Shown: positions 1-10,760 of the stretch, in pieces | How the letters are laid out: each line of letters opens with the position of its first letter | How positions within the stretch are numbered: the stretch's first letter is position 1 | Source of the DNA: Rugalucina vietnamica | Taxonomy: Eukaryota; Mollusca; Bivalvia; Lucinida; Lucinidae | Direction of reading: 5' to 3' | Assembly (NCBI GenBank): GCA_964017185.1 | Contig: OZ024869.1 | Span: 74,250,617-74,314,616 of the forward strand | Length of the DNA: 64,000 nt | Position numbers and translations under genes: made by a program | The notes under the pieces: generated by a model | What the model saw: only the letters and a program-made list of their open reading frames with translations | Database searches by the model: none | What the model was told of the DNA's origin: nothing

Positions 1-284
1 GATTTCGATTTTTCTGCAGAATTGATGCGTCTGTACACATTTTTATATGCATGCTGTCCAAGTATATGTTTCTCTACTGGACAAAATTAGGAGAAAGTAT
101 TTGGTTTTCTCAGCAAAGCCCAGTAACTCGGCTCTATATTTTAGTACTAGACACAAAAGATTGTTAAATAGTTGAACTTAGAGGTGTAGACTAACGAATG
201 TGTGTACTATGTATGCCCTTGACCTGGCAATAAAAGTGTTCTTTGTTCCAAGTGATTTAATAATGATCCATTTGTGACCCTGTA
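1..284. other. unassigned flank
   Basis: No gene or clear repeat is seen in most of this stretch. Positions about 250-276 carry a TGATCC / TTTGTGA wording that recurs at 10440-10760, on the other side of the foldback element. This suggests that element was inserted inside a TGATCC-rich region. Confidence 0.4.
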
Positions 285-1198
285 TAGCTAGGCAGATTAG
301 TGAAACAATCGTGCATTTGGTGAAACAAGCATGAAATTTGGCATGTAGGCTCAGAATGCCCAACTATTTTGAAAAATATCGTTGTCCAGCCGAAAATTCA
401 AAATGGCGGACAAAATGGCCGCCATTTTCAAAATGGCCGCCCTGAAATACTTCAGATCATAGTTTGCTATCTAAAACTTTACTGCATTGACTGATTTTTA
501 GGTTTTTGGTGTCAGTGTCCGTGTTTAAGAACCCATTGAATCTAAATTTCCACTTAATATTCATACTGGCGTACAAAATGGCGGCCATTTTCAAAATGAC
601 CGCCATTGAAGGCTTGAGTTACAGTTTTTCATCTTACATTTCACTGCGTTGACCGATTTTGATGCTTTTGGTGTCTTAATGTATGTAAATGAACCTATAG
701 ATTATGAATTTACACATAGTTTTCTTGTATTTATTATTTGCCATGACAAATTCGTCAAAGGTAAAGCAAAAACGTCAGCCTTTAATGTGCAAAATGCATT
801 TTGTATGCAGCCGTCTGATAAAATATAATGATTTTAGTTGCCTTTATTTTTGTATAAAGTGGATATGAATATATCAGGTGATTACATTTAATGATTATCT
901 CTTTGCATTTAATATGTTTAGCAATGAACACCATTAAAATAAAAATGGTTGCCATGTTTTGTCCATACAGGTACTTTCCTTTAAAACTGGCAATTCACCA
1001 TTTTGATTGTAAAATGGGACAGTTGTATCATAGGATTGTTATTTTTGCGCCTTATCTTGTGTAATGAGAGTGAAATTATTCCTTCTTTTTAAATTAATGC
1101 ACCATAAATGTCCATGCCGCCCTTTATAATTGACAATTATTGTATGGAATATATGGATTTATGCTCACTTGAAATGGTGTCTGCTAGACAGGTATAGG

Positions 1199-1437
1199 TA
1201 TCAGTGCCATTTATGTGGTAGTTGCATGCATTGGATACACAATAAATGAAATGGCATGAAGGGCACGATGTGTCCTTGCCCTGATTTCAACTGTGCTTCA
1301 TGCTTGAGCTTAGCTAGTCCTATGGATGAAACAGACAAAATGGAGGTGGAGTTTGGTGATGAAAAGAAACAGAGGGATAACACCCATAGAAGACATGCAG
1401 ACTCAGTTGACGTCGAGGACCAGTATGTCCAATAAGG
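1199..1437 (+). pseudogene. Cys/His-rich coding remnant, left arm
   Basis: In one frame this reads a cysteine-dense module (YQCHLCGSC, then MCPCPDFNCASCL) followed by an acidic stretch (DKMEVEFGDEKK). It is interrupted by one in-frame stop (TGA near 1249). The same module, without that stop, is encoded on the minus strand of the opposite arm. The spacing resembles a zinc-binding domain, but the family is not recognised. It may be the leftover of a transposon protein. Confidence 0.45.
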
Positions 1438-1744
1438 TGGAACGGGTCACATAGTTTTGCTATTTAGGGACATGGTCTGTGGTGGCTGTGAACTTGCTGC
1501 TGTTACACGCTGAAAATCAGTTTGCGGAAAGTGCCGCCAATTGCTGCAACCTGTCGCATCTGACCCGATAGCAGGTGTAATCAACCTGTATGAGAAGTGT
1601 TATATTTTATGCTGCAGAGACTTGTGACATGCCTGTTACTACTCTAAACCATCTCAGTTGTTATGGTAGGGCAGTGGTCCATTTGATTTGTAATGTCAAA
1701 GAAAATGATGAAGCTAGTTTTTTTCTATAAAAGCTTGACATCTA

Positions 1745-1990
1745 AACTTTGGATGCTGCACTTTGCACGGTTTGGGCATGTGGAGTGTTGCGATGGAAGA
1801 ATGCTTAAGTATGAAAGTTGCACAGAAGAGATAATGCACCCGAAAAAAACTTAGGATAAAGTATTGCAAGATGACAGAAAGAAACTTTGAATGGATTTAG
1901 CTACCCTCAAAACTGGTCTGAACGGCATTTGCGAGGAAGATTTGGCAGAAAGTTCAACTCTCAGTAGAGGAAAATGGACTATAAACTGGA
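1745..1990 (+). pseudogene. decayed reverse-transcriptase C-terminus-like remnant, left arm
   Basis: A broken frame contains RFGHVE and, after stops, KKT-DKVLQDD, resembling the region after the thumb of non-LTR reverse transcriptases, where GHV.R and a K.TW.D.L..D pattern are common. Stops and gaps interrupt it. The mirror copy lies at about 2245-2480 on the minus strand. The assignment rests on short motifs only. Confidence 0.3.
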
Positions 1991-2234
1991 TCTAATGATT
2001 TTATGATGATGAATTAGATTTTTGATTTCAGGCTTTTCTAATCATATATTTGTTAGATGTATCAATTTTCTGCCATTAAATTTTGTAGGTGTAGAGAAAA
2101 GAGTGTCTGTCTATACACAAGCAGGGCACAAGCAGGGCACAGTGGTGACATCACTGTTAGATGTGACAAAGATTTGATACTAACATGAATATGGTTAGAA
2201 AAGGTCTGAAAACATGAGTCTAATTCTATCATCA

Positions 2235-3437
2235 TACTATCATTTTATCCATTTTATAGTCCATTTTCCTCATCTGAGGGTTGACAAGTCTTCCCCGCAA
2301 ATGCCCCTGTCTGTTCAGACCGGTTTTCAGGGTGGTTAAATCAACTCAAAGTTTATTTCTGCCATCTCGAAATAATTCATCCCAAGTTTTCTTTGGCCTG
2401 CATTGTCTCTTCTGTGCAGTTTGCGTACTTGTGCAATCTTTCCATCGCTACACAAGACATACCCAAACCATCTCATTCTGTTAGTGCAAAGTACTAGAGT
2501 TGAAAGCTTTGAGAGAAAGAGCTAGCTTCATCATTTTGTTTGACATTACAAATCAAATGGACCATTGCTTGCCATGACATTGGATATGGTTCAGAGTAGT
2601 CACAGGCATGGTCTAAGTGTCTGCAGCTTGATACATGACACTTCTCACGCAGGTTGACTATACCCGCTATCAGGTTAAAGTAGTTCACAGCCACCACCAG
2701 AGATCATATCCCTAAATAGCAAAATTATGTGACATGTTCCACCTTATTTGACATATTGGTCCTCGACGCCAACCAAGTGGTCATGACTTCTATAGATGCT
2801 TCTTGATGGGTGTTCTCCCTCTGTTTTTTTTTCATCACCAAACTCCACCTCCATTTTGTCTGTTCCATCCATAGGACTAGCTAAGCCCAAGCATGAAGCA
2901 CAGTTGAAATCAGGGCAAGGACACATTGTGCCCTTCATGCCATTACATTTATTGTGTATCAAATGCACGCAACTACCACAAAAATGGCACTGATACTTAC
3001 AAGTATTACAGACATCATTTCAAGTGACCATAAATCCATACAATAATTGTAAATTACAGAGGGCGTCATGGACATTTATGGTGCATTTACTTTAAAAGAA
3101 AGCCTGATTTCACTCTCCTTACACAAGATAAGCGCAACAAATAACAATCTCATTTATACTACGGTCCCATTTTACAACCAAAACGGTGAATTGCCATTTA
3201 TAAGGGAAAGTACCTGTATGGCTAAAACATGGCCACCATTTTGATTTTTAATAGTGTTAATTGCTAAAAAAAATAAAAGAGATAATCATTAAATATAATC
3301 ACCTGACATATTCATATCAAATTTATACAAAAGTAAATGCAACTAAAATCATTGTTTTCATCAGAGGACTCAATATAAAGTGCATTTTGCACGTTAAAGG
3401 CTGATGTTATTGCTTTATATTTGGCAAATATGTCATG
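2235..3437 (-). repeat. right arm of the foldback element, inner part
   Basis: Inverted copy of the left arm from about 2005 back to about 740. It ends at 3437, where the LTR retrotransposon inserted; the arm resumes at 9403. Confidence 0.7.
2744..2998 (-). pseudogene. Cys/His-rich coding remnant, right arm
   Basis: Minus-strand frame reading a module close to the one at 1199-1437: QCHFCGSC, then NKCNGMKGTMCPCPDF, NCASCL and the acidic tail. Here the position that is a stop in the left arm is a Cys codon, so this copy is closer to the original. No start signal or splice context is convincing. Function unknown. Confidence 0.45.
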
Positions 3438-4725
3438 TGTAGTAAACCCGGGTAAAACTGGAGCAAACTAAAATGGTCTCAAATTACTTCGACCAGATAC
3501 CCGGATTTAATGATAGGTTTGAGTCTTAGGCTGGTCGACAGATTCCGCAACTTTGAGTGTTGTTTTGATTTAACTTAAAGTACATCCGCTTTGAGGGAAT
3601 TAACTTTCAACTTGTCAAGATAGCCGACACCACTGACTAAAATTTATAAGGCCAAGTCAGAAGCCTAAACTAGCAAACCAGGCTCAGGCTTATCCTCTGA
3701 TAAACATAACTCTTGTTTGCTAAAGAAACACACAACAAATGAATGAATTTCACTATTATAATGTTGATATTTTTTCCTCTTTAACTGTTATTTACAACAT
3801 GAAACAACAAAACAATTTACATAAATATAGCTATTTTCTTTAATATGATAATTTCTCTTAAGTTCAGACTTAGATTGCACTTTTTGAGATTTTACATAAT
3901 TGCAGCAAATTTTCCTAAGTCCAAAAGTCAAAAATGATGAAAATATTGAAAATGCTAAAATCAATACAAAATGACTTTTCTAAATTTTCCTAATTTTCCC
4001 TATCAATTTCTGATGTTTTTGAAGTGTTTTAAGTCCAAAACGAGCCAATACAAAATAAATAATTATTTAATAATTAATTAATAAATTTAGTCCAAAGTGT
4101 CGCAGGTTTAGTGTATTCCAAAAATGTGTATTGACTCTCCCAACTGACCAAAAACAGGCCTTTTTATACACAGAAAAGCTACCTGCCTACCCATAACATT
4201 AATGTTCTCATCCAATTCAAAAAGCAGGTTTTTAAAGCATGATAAAGCATAAAATGCAGAAAATGGTACACAAACAGCATAAAACATGAACATAACAATT
4301 CAAAACATCATACAAAAAGCATTTAAAAGGCCAATTTAAAGTCAGTTATCCTAAACCAAAATCTGCTTTACCTATTAATAATGGACACTCCCAAAAATGG
4401 GGTCAATAAACAAGAACTGAAGCATTATACTTCTTGACCTAAGCTTGGATACACAATTCTTGAACATGACACAGGTGTGTCAAGAAAAAGGTTACTTATG
4501 ACCACAGTAAATATGGTTAAAACTTCAGCAAATTACATAATAATACACATAATATCAGAGTTTCTTAAATGAGATTAAAGTTAAAGCACTGAAAGTTTAA
4601 AAGTTATGTTTATAAAGTATCTTCACACCAGAATTGGTTTTCATATTAAAATAAGGTAAAATAGCCAGTCAAAAGTAATAACCCTAAAAATCTTAAAAAT
4701 AGTGCCAAAACCCAGGTCCTTCACA
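3438..4725 (-). repeat. 3' LTR of the gag-only element
   Basis: Direct repeat of 8110-9398, 1288 bp, with roughly six differences, one of them a single-base indel near 4188. It carries no ORF of note. It is preceded on its coding strand by the purine tract at 4726-4738. Confidence 0.92.
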
Positions 4726-4738
4726 CTGCTCTCCCTTT
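4726..4738 (-). promoter_or_regulatory. polypurine tract
   Basis: The minus strand reads AAAGGGAGAGCAG immediately before the 3' LTR. A purine-rich run at this place is the expected plus-strand primer for LTR elements. The final CAG means the run is not perfectly purine. Confidence 0.65.
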
Positions 4739-5848
4739 GGAAAAAGAATGTATTTTACCCAAAATACATTCCAATTCCGTCCCCGGAATTCAAAAATAAA
4801 ACAGGAATTTCAGACCAGGAATTCCATTCACATAGAAATAATTCCTGGGTTTTGGTGTAACAATGACACAATCAAGCAAAAATAACATGTCAAGCATACG
4901 TTAGAAAATGCCACACCTCAAAATGGTTTAGAGATATCAGATACAGATAACTTTTGGATCCATAAATTTAAGATACCCCTAACACCCAAGCAAAAGTAAC
5001 ATGTCAAGCATATGTAAGTTTGAAATAATGAAACTGAAACCATGACATTCAATCTTAATACAACAGTCTGACTGATTTCATACGCAAGAAATCTCACACG
5101 CAGTGACAGCACATAGCAAAGTCTCATATGACATGACTACTCATCACACGCAGTGAAGGTACAGACACACGCAGTGAATGCACAAAGTAAGTCCATATCT
5201 CCTGGCTCTTCTCCACCTAACGCATAAGGCAGGCACACACAGTGCACGAGACCAGGCAAAACTTAAACATACATGATCAGATTCTTAGAATTCAATAAAT
5301 ATCAAAACTGCTTTTCATGAAACAAACAAAATGCACACAGTCCTTGACAGTTTCTAAATTAACAACATTATTTCATTATACTTTAGAGTTCAGTTAATGC
5401 ACAGATTACTAAGTAATGTTACGTTGACGAATGACTGTCCCACAAAGAATGTATATATGTATATGTTAATGTCCCACGAAGTATGTAAATAATAATTGTC
5501 CCACGATGTATATTGGCGATGAAAGTCCCACGAAGTTGGTCCTCAGTGAAAGGCCCATGAAGTAGACCCTCATGTCGATGTTGCTGCAGCTTCATGGGGT
5601 AGTTGTTAGCTGCAACTTAACGCCCAGAATGTTAATCCAATCAAGAATCAAATATTATTCCAATTAAGAATAACACACTGTTAACACTTGAGAATTTTAG
5701 CTTTGAATAAACATGCAATTCCAATTGCTTAATCACTAATGATTAAAAAGATTGAACACACATATTTTAACTATTTACACAATACATAAACTTCACTGAC
5801 ACTTTCACAACTTAGTTATAATACACTGAAGCTGAATGAAACAGAACA
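4739..5848 (-). other. non-coding 3' internal region of the LTR element
   Basis: This is where pol would be expected, but no ORF with protease, RT or integrase motifs is seen in either strand. It holds short repeats: ACACGCAGTGA-like units at 5094-5240 and GTCCCACGAAGT-like units at 5435-5565. Confidence 0.6.
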
Positions 5849-6634
5849 CTAGATATACGTTGATGTCGTCTGGTTTGGTTCCTCTGGGCACTGTTTAGAT
5901 TCATGCCCCTTCTTGCGGCAGTTGTAACATAGCCGATAACGTTGTCTTGATTTGGATTTCTTCTGAGGTGGAACATTTTCAACCCGACTGATTACTGTTC
6001 TGGTAGTAAATTGCTTACATGCCTCATGCCAGGTTACCATGTTGACAGCTTCTGATAGATCCCTAGGCTTTTTGATCATAATTTCATAGGCTAATTTCTG
6101 GTCTGGGAGCCCCCTTAGAAAATGTTCCACAGCAAGACTATTGTAGATATTTGTGCCCTGTATTCCTGGGTAGCCTTTTACCATCATACGATTAACATGG
6201 TCACTGTACTCTTGAAGAGTTTCCTTTGGTTGCTTCTTGACGGAGTACAGGTTGGCTCGGTGAGTTTCTGGTAGGAGGCATTCACCAAATCGCTGTCTCA
6301 TGGAGCATAGAAGCTTATCTGTATTTTGAGTAGTTTCCAAAGGGAGGGAGGAGACAAATATCAGATCTTCTCCTCTCAAAGCAAAGATCAGTCGTTCTTG
6401 AAACTTTCTGTCTGACCAGTTATAACTACGAGACAGAAGGTCCAGTTGCATGAGGAATGGCTCCCAGGTATCCTGTTTACCTTCAAATGTTGGTATTCTT
6501 GGTTTAAAGTCATTTTGAACATAAACAGTTTCATAATCATTGTCCCTTGAGGAATAAGGTCTGCTAAGGGTCAGCGTCCTGTCATATGCACAATCAGGTC
6601 CTGGCAGTGGTGAATGTTTGTATGTAAAATCCAT
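5849..6634 (-). CDS. Gag-like protein of LTR retrotransposon
   Basis: 261 codons from the ATG at 6634 to a TAG at 5849-5851; three further open codons lie upstream of that ATG. The middle of the protein (about residues 45-190) has the pattern of a retrotransposon Gag capsid region: FEGKQDTWEPFLMQLDLL, then a leucine-rich helical segment and YSDHVNRMMVKGYPG. Near the C-terminus is one CCHC zinc knuckle, CYNCRKKGHESKQC (C-x2-C-x4-H-x4-C), preceded by a basic stretch (KKSKSRQR). These imply a nucleic-acid-binding structural protein that would assemble particles around element RNA in the cytoplasm. The frame is intact, consistent with the young LTRs. There is no fused or overlapping pol frame. 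Gypsy-type affinity is likely but not certain. Confidence 0.85.
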   Translation of the reverse strand: MDFTYKHSPLPGPDCAYDRTLTLSRPYSSRDNDYETVYVQNDFKPRIPTFEGKQDTWEPFLMQLDLLSRSYNWSDRKFQERLIFALRGEDLIFVSSLPLETTQNTDKLLCSMRQRFGECLLPETHRANLYSVKKQPKETLQEYSDHVNRMMVKGYPGIQGTNIYNSLAVEHFLRGLPDQKLAYEIMIKKPRDLSEAVNMVTWHEACKQFTTRTVISRVENVPPQKKSKSRQRYRLCYNCRKKGHESKQCPEEPNQTTSTYI

Positions 6635-6742
6635 ATCGTACACTATAGCAGTTCACAAGTGAGGTAAATCCAATAGAATTGTCCACCACAGAAATATCCA
6701 AAGGTTCTGACGAGTCTTGATTAATCTGAAAACTTAAGAAAA

Positions 6743-7860
6743 CTGTCAGAGATGCCTAATGACGCATTTCTCTTTCAGATATTAATTTTGGTTTCCAAAT
6801 GAAAATTCATGTAAAACAATAATTGCAGGTGTCTTTGGCTTGATTCAATTTAAACTTTACCTGTGTCAGAAACAAAGAGCAGTTAATTGACAGAGATGCC
6901 TAATGACGCATTTCTCCGTCACACATGGAAATCATATAAAAATGACAAACAAGAAATATGGTACACAGGTGTCAGTGGCTTGGTTCAGATTCAGCTAGGT
7001 CTGTGTTAGAAACAAATAGAGCAATTAGTTGACAGAGATGCCTAATGACGCATTTCTCTGTCACACATGTAAAATCATAGAAAATTGTCAAACAAGAAGA
7101 AATGATACACAGGTTCAAATTCCAGACCTGTGTTAGAAACAAATAGAACTATTAATTGACAGAGATGCCTAATGACGCATTTCTCTGTCGTACATACAAA
7201 ATGATGAAATACAGTCAAATGTCAAAGATTTTACACAGGTGTCAGCAGATACTTTCACATTCAGGTGAATCTGTGTAAGAAACAAAGAAAAAACAATTAA
7301 TTGACAGAGATGCCTAATGAAGCATTTCTCTGTCAGACATGCAGACCTAACTTAACACACATAGAAATATACTGCTAACATAACTTATAAGACAAGGTGA
7401 GTTTGCCTAAGGACGCAATCTCTCACCAACAAAACAAACATATAACATAAATTTTGTTAGTGCTGACTTTATGAAATGGTTAGTTTGCCTTCTAGCGATT
7501 CTCACATGCTACAAAACCACGAGGCAGGACTAATCTACTCTTAACCACTAAAAGACACTCACAGACAAACACAAAACATATAACATAAATTTTGTTAGTG
7601 TTGACTTTACGAAAATGGTTAGTTTGCCTTCTAGCAATTCTCACATGCTATAAAACCACGAGGCAGGACTAATCTACTATTAACCACTAAAAGACTTGTG
7701 AGCTTGCCTAATGACGCAATTTCTCACGGACACACAAAAACACAGAACTTAATTACTAAACATAATTACTTAACACATATAGAGCTAACAGTTCTATGTC
7801 CTGAAAATGAATAACAGATTAGTAGATGTAGTGAGTTTGCCTAATGACGCAATTTCTCAC
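6743..7860 (-). repeat. array of about eight conserved hairpins in the gag leader
   Basis: Dyads of 30-36 bp occur at 6743-6778, 6889-6920, 7031-7062, 7158-7189, 7303-7334, 7396-7427, 7698-7727 and 7831-7860. All share the loop CTAATGAC (one with CTAAGGAC, one with CTAATGAA) closed by TGC/GCA. The outer stem is GACAGAGA/TCTCTGTC in the first group, but GTGAG/CTCAC or GGTGAG/CTCACC in the second. Stem bases change together while the loop is kept. Two weaker units occur near 7479 and 7618. They lie between the primer site and gag, in the 5' leader of the transcript. Confidence 0.8.
7436..7695. repeat. two-unit tandem duplication, period 138
   Basis: The segment starting at 7441 (TATAACATAAATTTTGTTAG) recurs at 7579 with few changes and ends with AACCACTAAAAGAC in both. 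It duplicates one degenerate hairpin unit of the leader array. Confidence 0.8.
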
Positions 7861-8090
7861 CAGTACATGCACAACACAGAACAAAAAATACAATAAATGA
7901 TTGCAGCTCAAGTTGTTCTGAAAGATAGACAAAGTTATTTAGAACAGCAGCGCTCTGAAATAAAATAGAAATTTAGTTAGTGAAAACAACAGCACTCAAA
8001 ATTTGTCAGTCTGTCAAGCACAAGTTCTTTTGCAAATATGATTATTTTCCCAGCTATGCTAGAAACACAGAAATCTGAGATAAATAATCT

Positions 8091-8105
8091 CCACTTCTGG
8101 CACCA
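8091..8105 (-). promoter_or_regulatory. primer binding site, tRNA-Leu-like
   Basis: The minus strand reads TGGTGCCAGAAGTGG four bases after the 5' LTR. It starts with TGG, as required to pair with a tRNA CCA end, and resembles the 3' end of some leucine tRNAs. The exact tRNA cannot be settled by eye. Confidence 0.65.
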
Positions 8106-8109
8106 CTTT

Positions 8110-9398
8110 TGTAGTAAACCCGGGTAAAACTGGAGCAAACTAAAATGGTCTCAAATTACTTCGACCAGATACCCGGATTTAATGATAGGTTTGAGTCTTA
8201 GGCTGGTCGACAGATTCCGCAACTTTGAGTGTTGTTTTGATTTAACTTAAAGTACATCCGCTTTGAGGGAATTAACTTTCAACTTGTCAAGATAGCCGAC
8301 ACCACTGACTAAAAATTATAAGGCCAAGTCAGAAGCCTAAACTAGCAAACCAGGCTCAGGCTTATCCTCTGATAAACATAACTCTTGTTTGCTAAAGAAA
8401 CACACAACAAATGAATGAATTTCACTATTATAATGTTGATATTTTTTCCTCTTTAACTGTTATTTACAACATGAAACAACAAAACAATTTACATAAATAT
8501 AGCTATTTTCTTTAATATGATAATTTCTCTTAAGTTCAGACTTAGATTGCACTTTTTGAGATTTTACATAATTGCAGCAAATTTTCCTAAGTCCAAAAGT
8601 CAAAAATGATGAAAATATTGAAAATGCTAAAATCAATACAAAATGACTTTTCTAAATTTTCCTAATTTTCCCTATCAATTTCTGATGTTTTTGAAGTGTT
8701 TTAAGTCCAAAACGAGCCAATACAAAATAAATAATTATTTAATAATTAATTAATAAATTTAGTCCAAAGTGTCGCAGGTTTAGTGTATTCCAAAAATGTG
8801 TATTGACTCTCCCAACTGACCAAAAACAGGCCTTTTTATACACAGAAAAGCTACCTGCCTAACCCATAACATTAATGTTCTCATCCAATTCAAAAAGCAG
8901 GTTTTTAAAGCATGATAAAGCATAAAATGCAGAAAATGGTACACAAACAGCATAAAACATGAACATAACAATTCAAAACATCATACAAAAAGCATTTAAA
9001 AGGCCAATTTAAAGTCAGTTATCCTAAACCAAAATCTGCTTTACTTATTAATAATGGACACTCCCAAAAATGGGGTCAATAAACAAGAACTGAAGCAATA
9101 TACTTCTTGACCTAAGCTTGGATACACAATTCTTGAACATGACACAGGTGTGTCAAGAAAAAGGTTACTTATGACTACAGTAAATATGGTTAAAACTTCA
9201 GCAAATTACATAATAATACACATAATATCAGAGTTTCTTAAATGAGATTAAAGTTAAAGCACTGAAAGTTTAAAAATTATGTTTATAAAGTATCTTCACA
9301 CCAGAATTGGTTTTCATATTAAAATAAGGTAAAATAGCCAGTCAAAAGTAATAACCCTAAAAATCTTAAAAATAGTGCCAAAACCCAGGTCCTTCACA
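8110..9398 (-). repeat. 5' LTR of the gag-only element
   Basis: 1289 bp, near-identical to 3438-4725. On the coding strand it would carry the promoter, but no confident TATA box was picked. Confidence 0.92.
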
Positions 9399-9402
9399 CA
9401 TG

Positions 9403-10408
9403 ACCAATGATAAATACAAGAAAACTATGTGAATATTTATATTCTATGGGTTCATTTACACAGTGAAATGTAAGATGAAAAACTCATTCAAGTCTTCAGT
9501 GGCGTCAATTTTGAAAATGGTCACCATTTTGTCCGCAATCATCAATATTAAGTAAACATTTAGATTCAATGGGTTCTTAATCATGGGCATTGCCACCAAA
9601 AACGTAAAAAAATCAGTCAATGTAGTGAAGTTTTTAAAAGAAGGAATAATTTCACTCTCGTTACACAAGATAAGGCGCAAAAATGACAATATCATTTATT
9701 CATCGGTCCCATTTTACAATCAAAATGGTGAATTGTCAGTTGATTTTAATGGTGTACATTGCTAAACACATAAAATGCAATGAGATACTCATTAAATATT
9801 ATCACCTGACATATTCATATCAACTTTATACTAATTTAAGGGCAACTAAAATCATTATATTTTATCAGACGGCTACATATAAACTGCATTTTGCTCATTA
9901 AAGGCTGAGGTTTTTGCTTTACATTTGACAAATATGCCATGGCAAATGATAAATATTAGAAAACTATGTGTATATTCATAATCTATAGGTTCATTTATGT
10001 ACAATTAGACACCAAAAGCATCAAATTTGGTCAATGCAGTGATATGTAAGACGAAAAACTGTAATTCAAGCCTTCAATGGCTGCCATTTTGAAAATTTCC
10101 GCCATTTTGTCCGCCATTATGAATGTTAAGTGGAAATTTAGATTCAACGGGTTCTTAAACATGGACATTAACACCAAAAACCTGAAAATCAGTCAATGCA
10201 GTGAAGTTTTAGATAGCGAACTATGATCTGCAGTCTTTCAGGGTGGCCATTTTGAAAATGGTGGCCATTTTGTCCGCCATTTTGAATTTTTGGCTGGACA
10301 ACGATATTTTTCAAAACAGTTGGGCATTCTGAGCCTACATGCCAAATTTCATGCTTGTTTCACTAAATGCACGATTTTTATTGAAAATTGACTTAATCTG
10401 CCTAGCTA
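9403..10408 (-). repeat. right arm of the foldback element, outer part
   Basis: Inverted copy of about 285-1080, containing an extra duplicated block (9650-9950) before the terminal part. It ends with TAATCTGCCTAGCTA. Confidence 0.7.
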
Positions 10409-10439
10409 GTAGTGCACGATTATGCATTAATCTTATGCT

Positions 10440-10760
10440 GAAATTTAGTGATCCGGTAATGATTGGTTACAATGTGATTCAAAGGTGATCCGTTAGTATG
10501 ATCCAATAATGATTTGTTACAATGTGATCTAAAGGTGATTCGTTAGTATGATCTGTTGGTGATTCATTTGTGTTTCATTAATGATCCGTTTGTGATTGCT
10601 TAGTGTGTTGTTAGTGATTATGAGATGATCCGTTGCGCAAAACGACCGCCCCAATATATTTAAATAAGTGATCCGTTAGCTCATTTGCATGGCAAATTTG
10701 ATCACTAACAGATCATTAACGAATTATGATTCATGTATGATTCATTGGGGTGATCCTAGG
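10440..10760. repeat. degenerate TGATCCGTTAGTGATT repeats with a 50-bp tandem pair
   Basis: Many variants of GTGATCCGTTAGT and TGATTCATTTGTG occur. The clearest unit is a 50-bp tandem duplication, 10451-10500 and 10501-10550 (each ending CGTTAGTATG). No function is evident. Confidence 0.7.

Larger units (their letters stand above)
285..2005 (+). repeat. left arm of the foldback element
   Basis: Inverted copy of 2235-3437 plus 9403-10408. It includes several 'AAAATGGCGGCCATTTT'-type self-complementary stretches at 400-610 that are mirrored at 10080-10290. The spacer between arms is about 2006-2234, which holds nothing recognisable apart from a local AGCAGGGCACA duplication near 2120. Confidence 0.7.
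3438..9398 (-). mobile_element. gag-only LTR retrotransposon, recently inserted
   Basis: Two direct terminal repeats (3438-4725 and 8110-9398) flank a 3384-bp internal region. The LTRs begin TGTAGTAAAC and end GTCCTTCACA on the plus strand, so they have TG...CA ends. The 4-bp CATG at 3434-3437 and 9399-9402 is the target duplication. A related sequence without insertion (9930-9950, ATGCCATGGCAAATGATAA) shows what the empty site looked like. Coding direction is minus: primer site next to 8110, gag in the middle, purine tract next to 4725. No protease, RT, RNase H or integrase can be found, so mobility would depend on enzymes supplied by another element. By eye the LTRs differ at about six positions. 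Confidence 0.92.
285..10408. mobile_element. large foldback (palindromic) element, split by an LTR retrotransposon
   Basis: The outer ends are a perfect inverted pair: TAGCTAGGCAGATTA at 285-299 and its complement at 10394-10408. Reading inward, 285-2005 matches the complement of 2235-3437 continued by 9403-10408 once the LTR element at 3438-9398 is removed. The right arm also contains an extra internal duplication (9650-9950 repeats information present at 3100-3437). A possible TA target duplication can be read at the ends, but the terminal bases are themselves symmetrical, so this is ambiguous. No intact transposase ORF is present, so the element is non-autonomous or decayed. Confidence 0.7.

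Noticed and set aside
6743-7860. CRISPR-like look of regularly spaced 30-bp dyads
   Set aside because: They are inside an LTR retrotransposon leader, spacers vary from about 65 to 270 bp, repeats diverge and no cas genes exist. Eukaryotic context.
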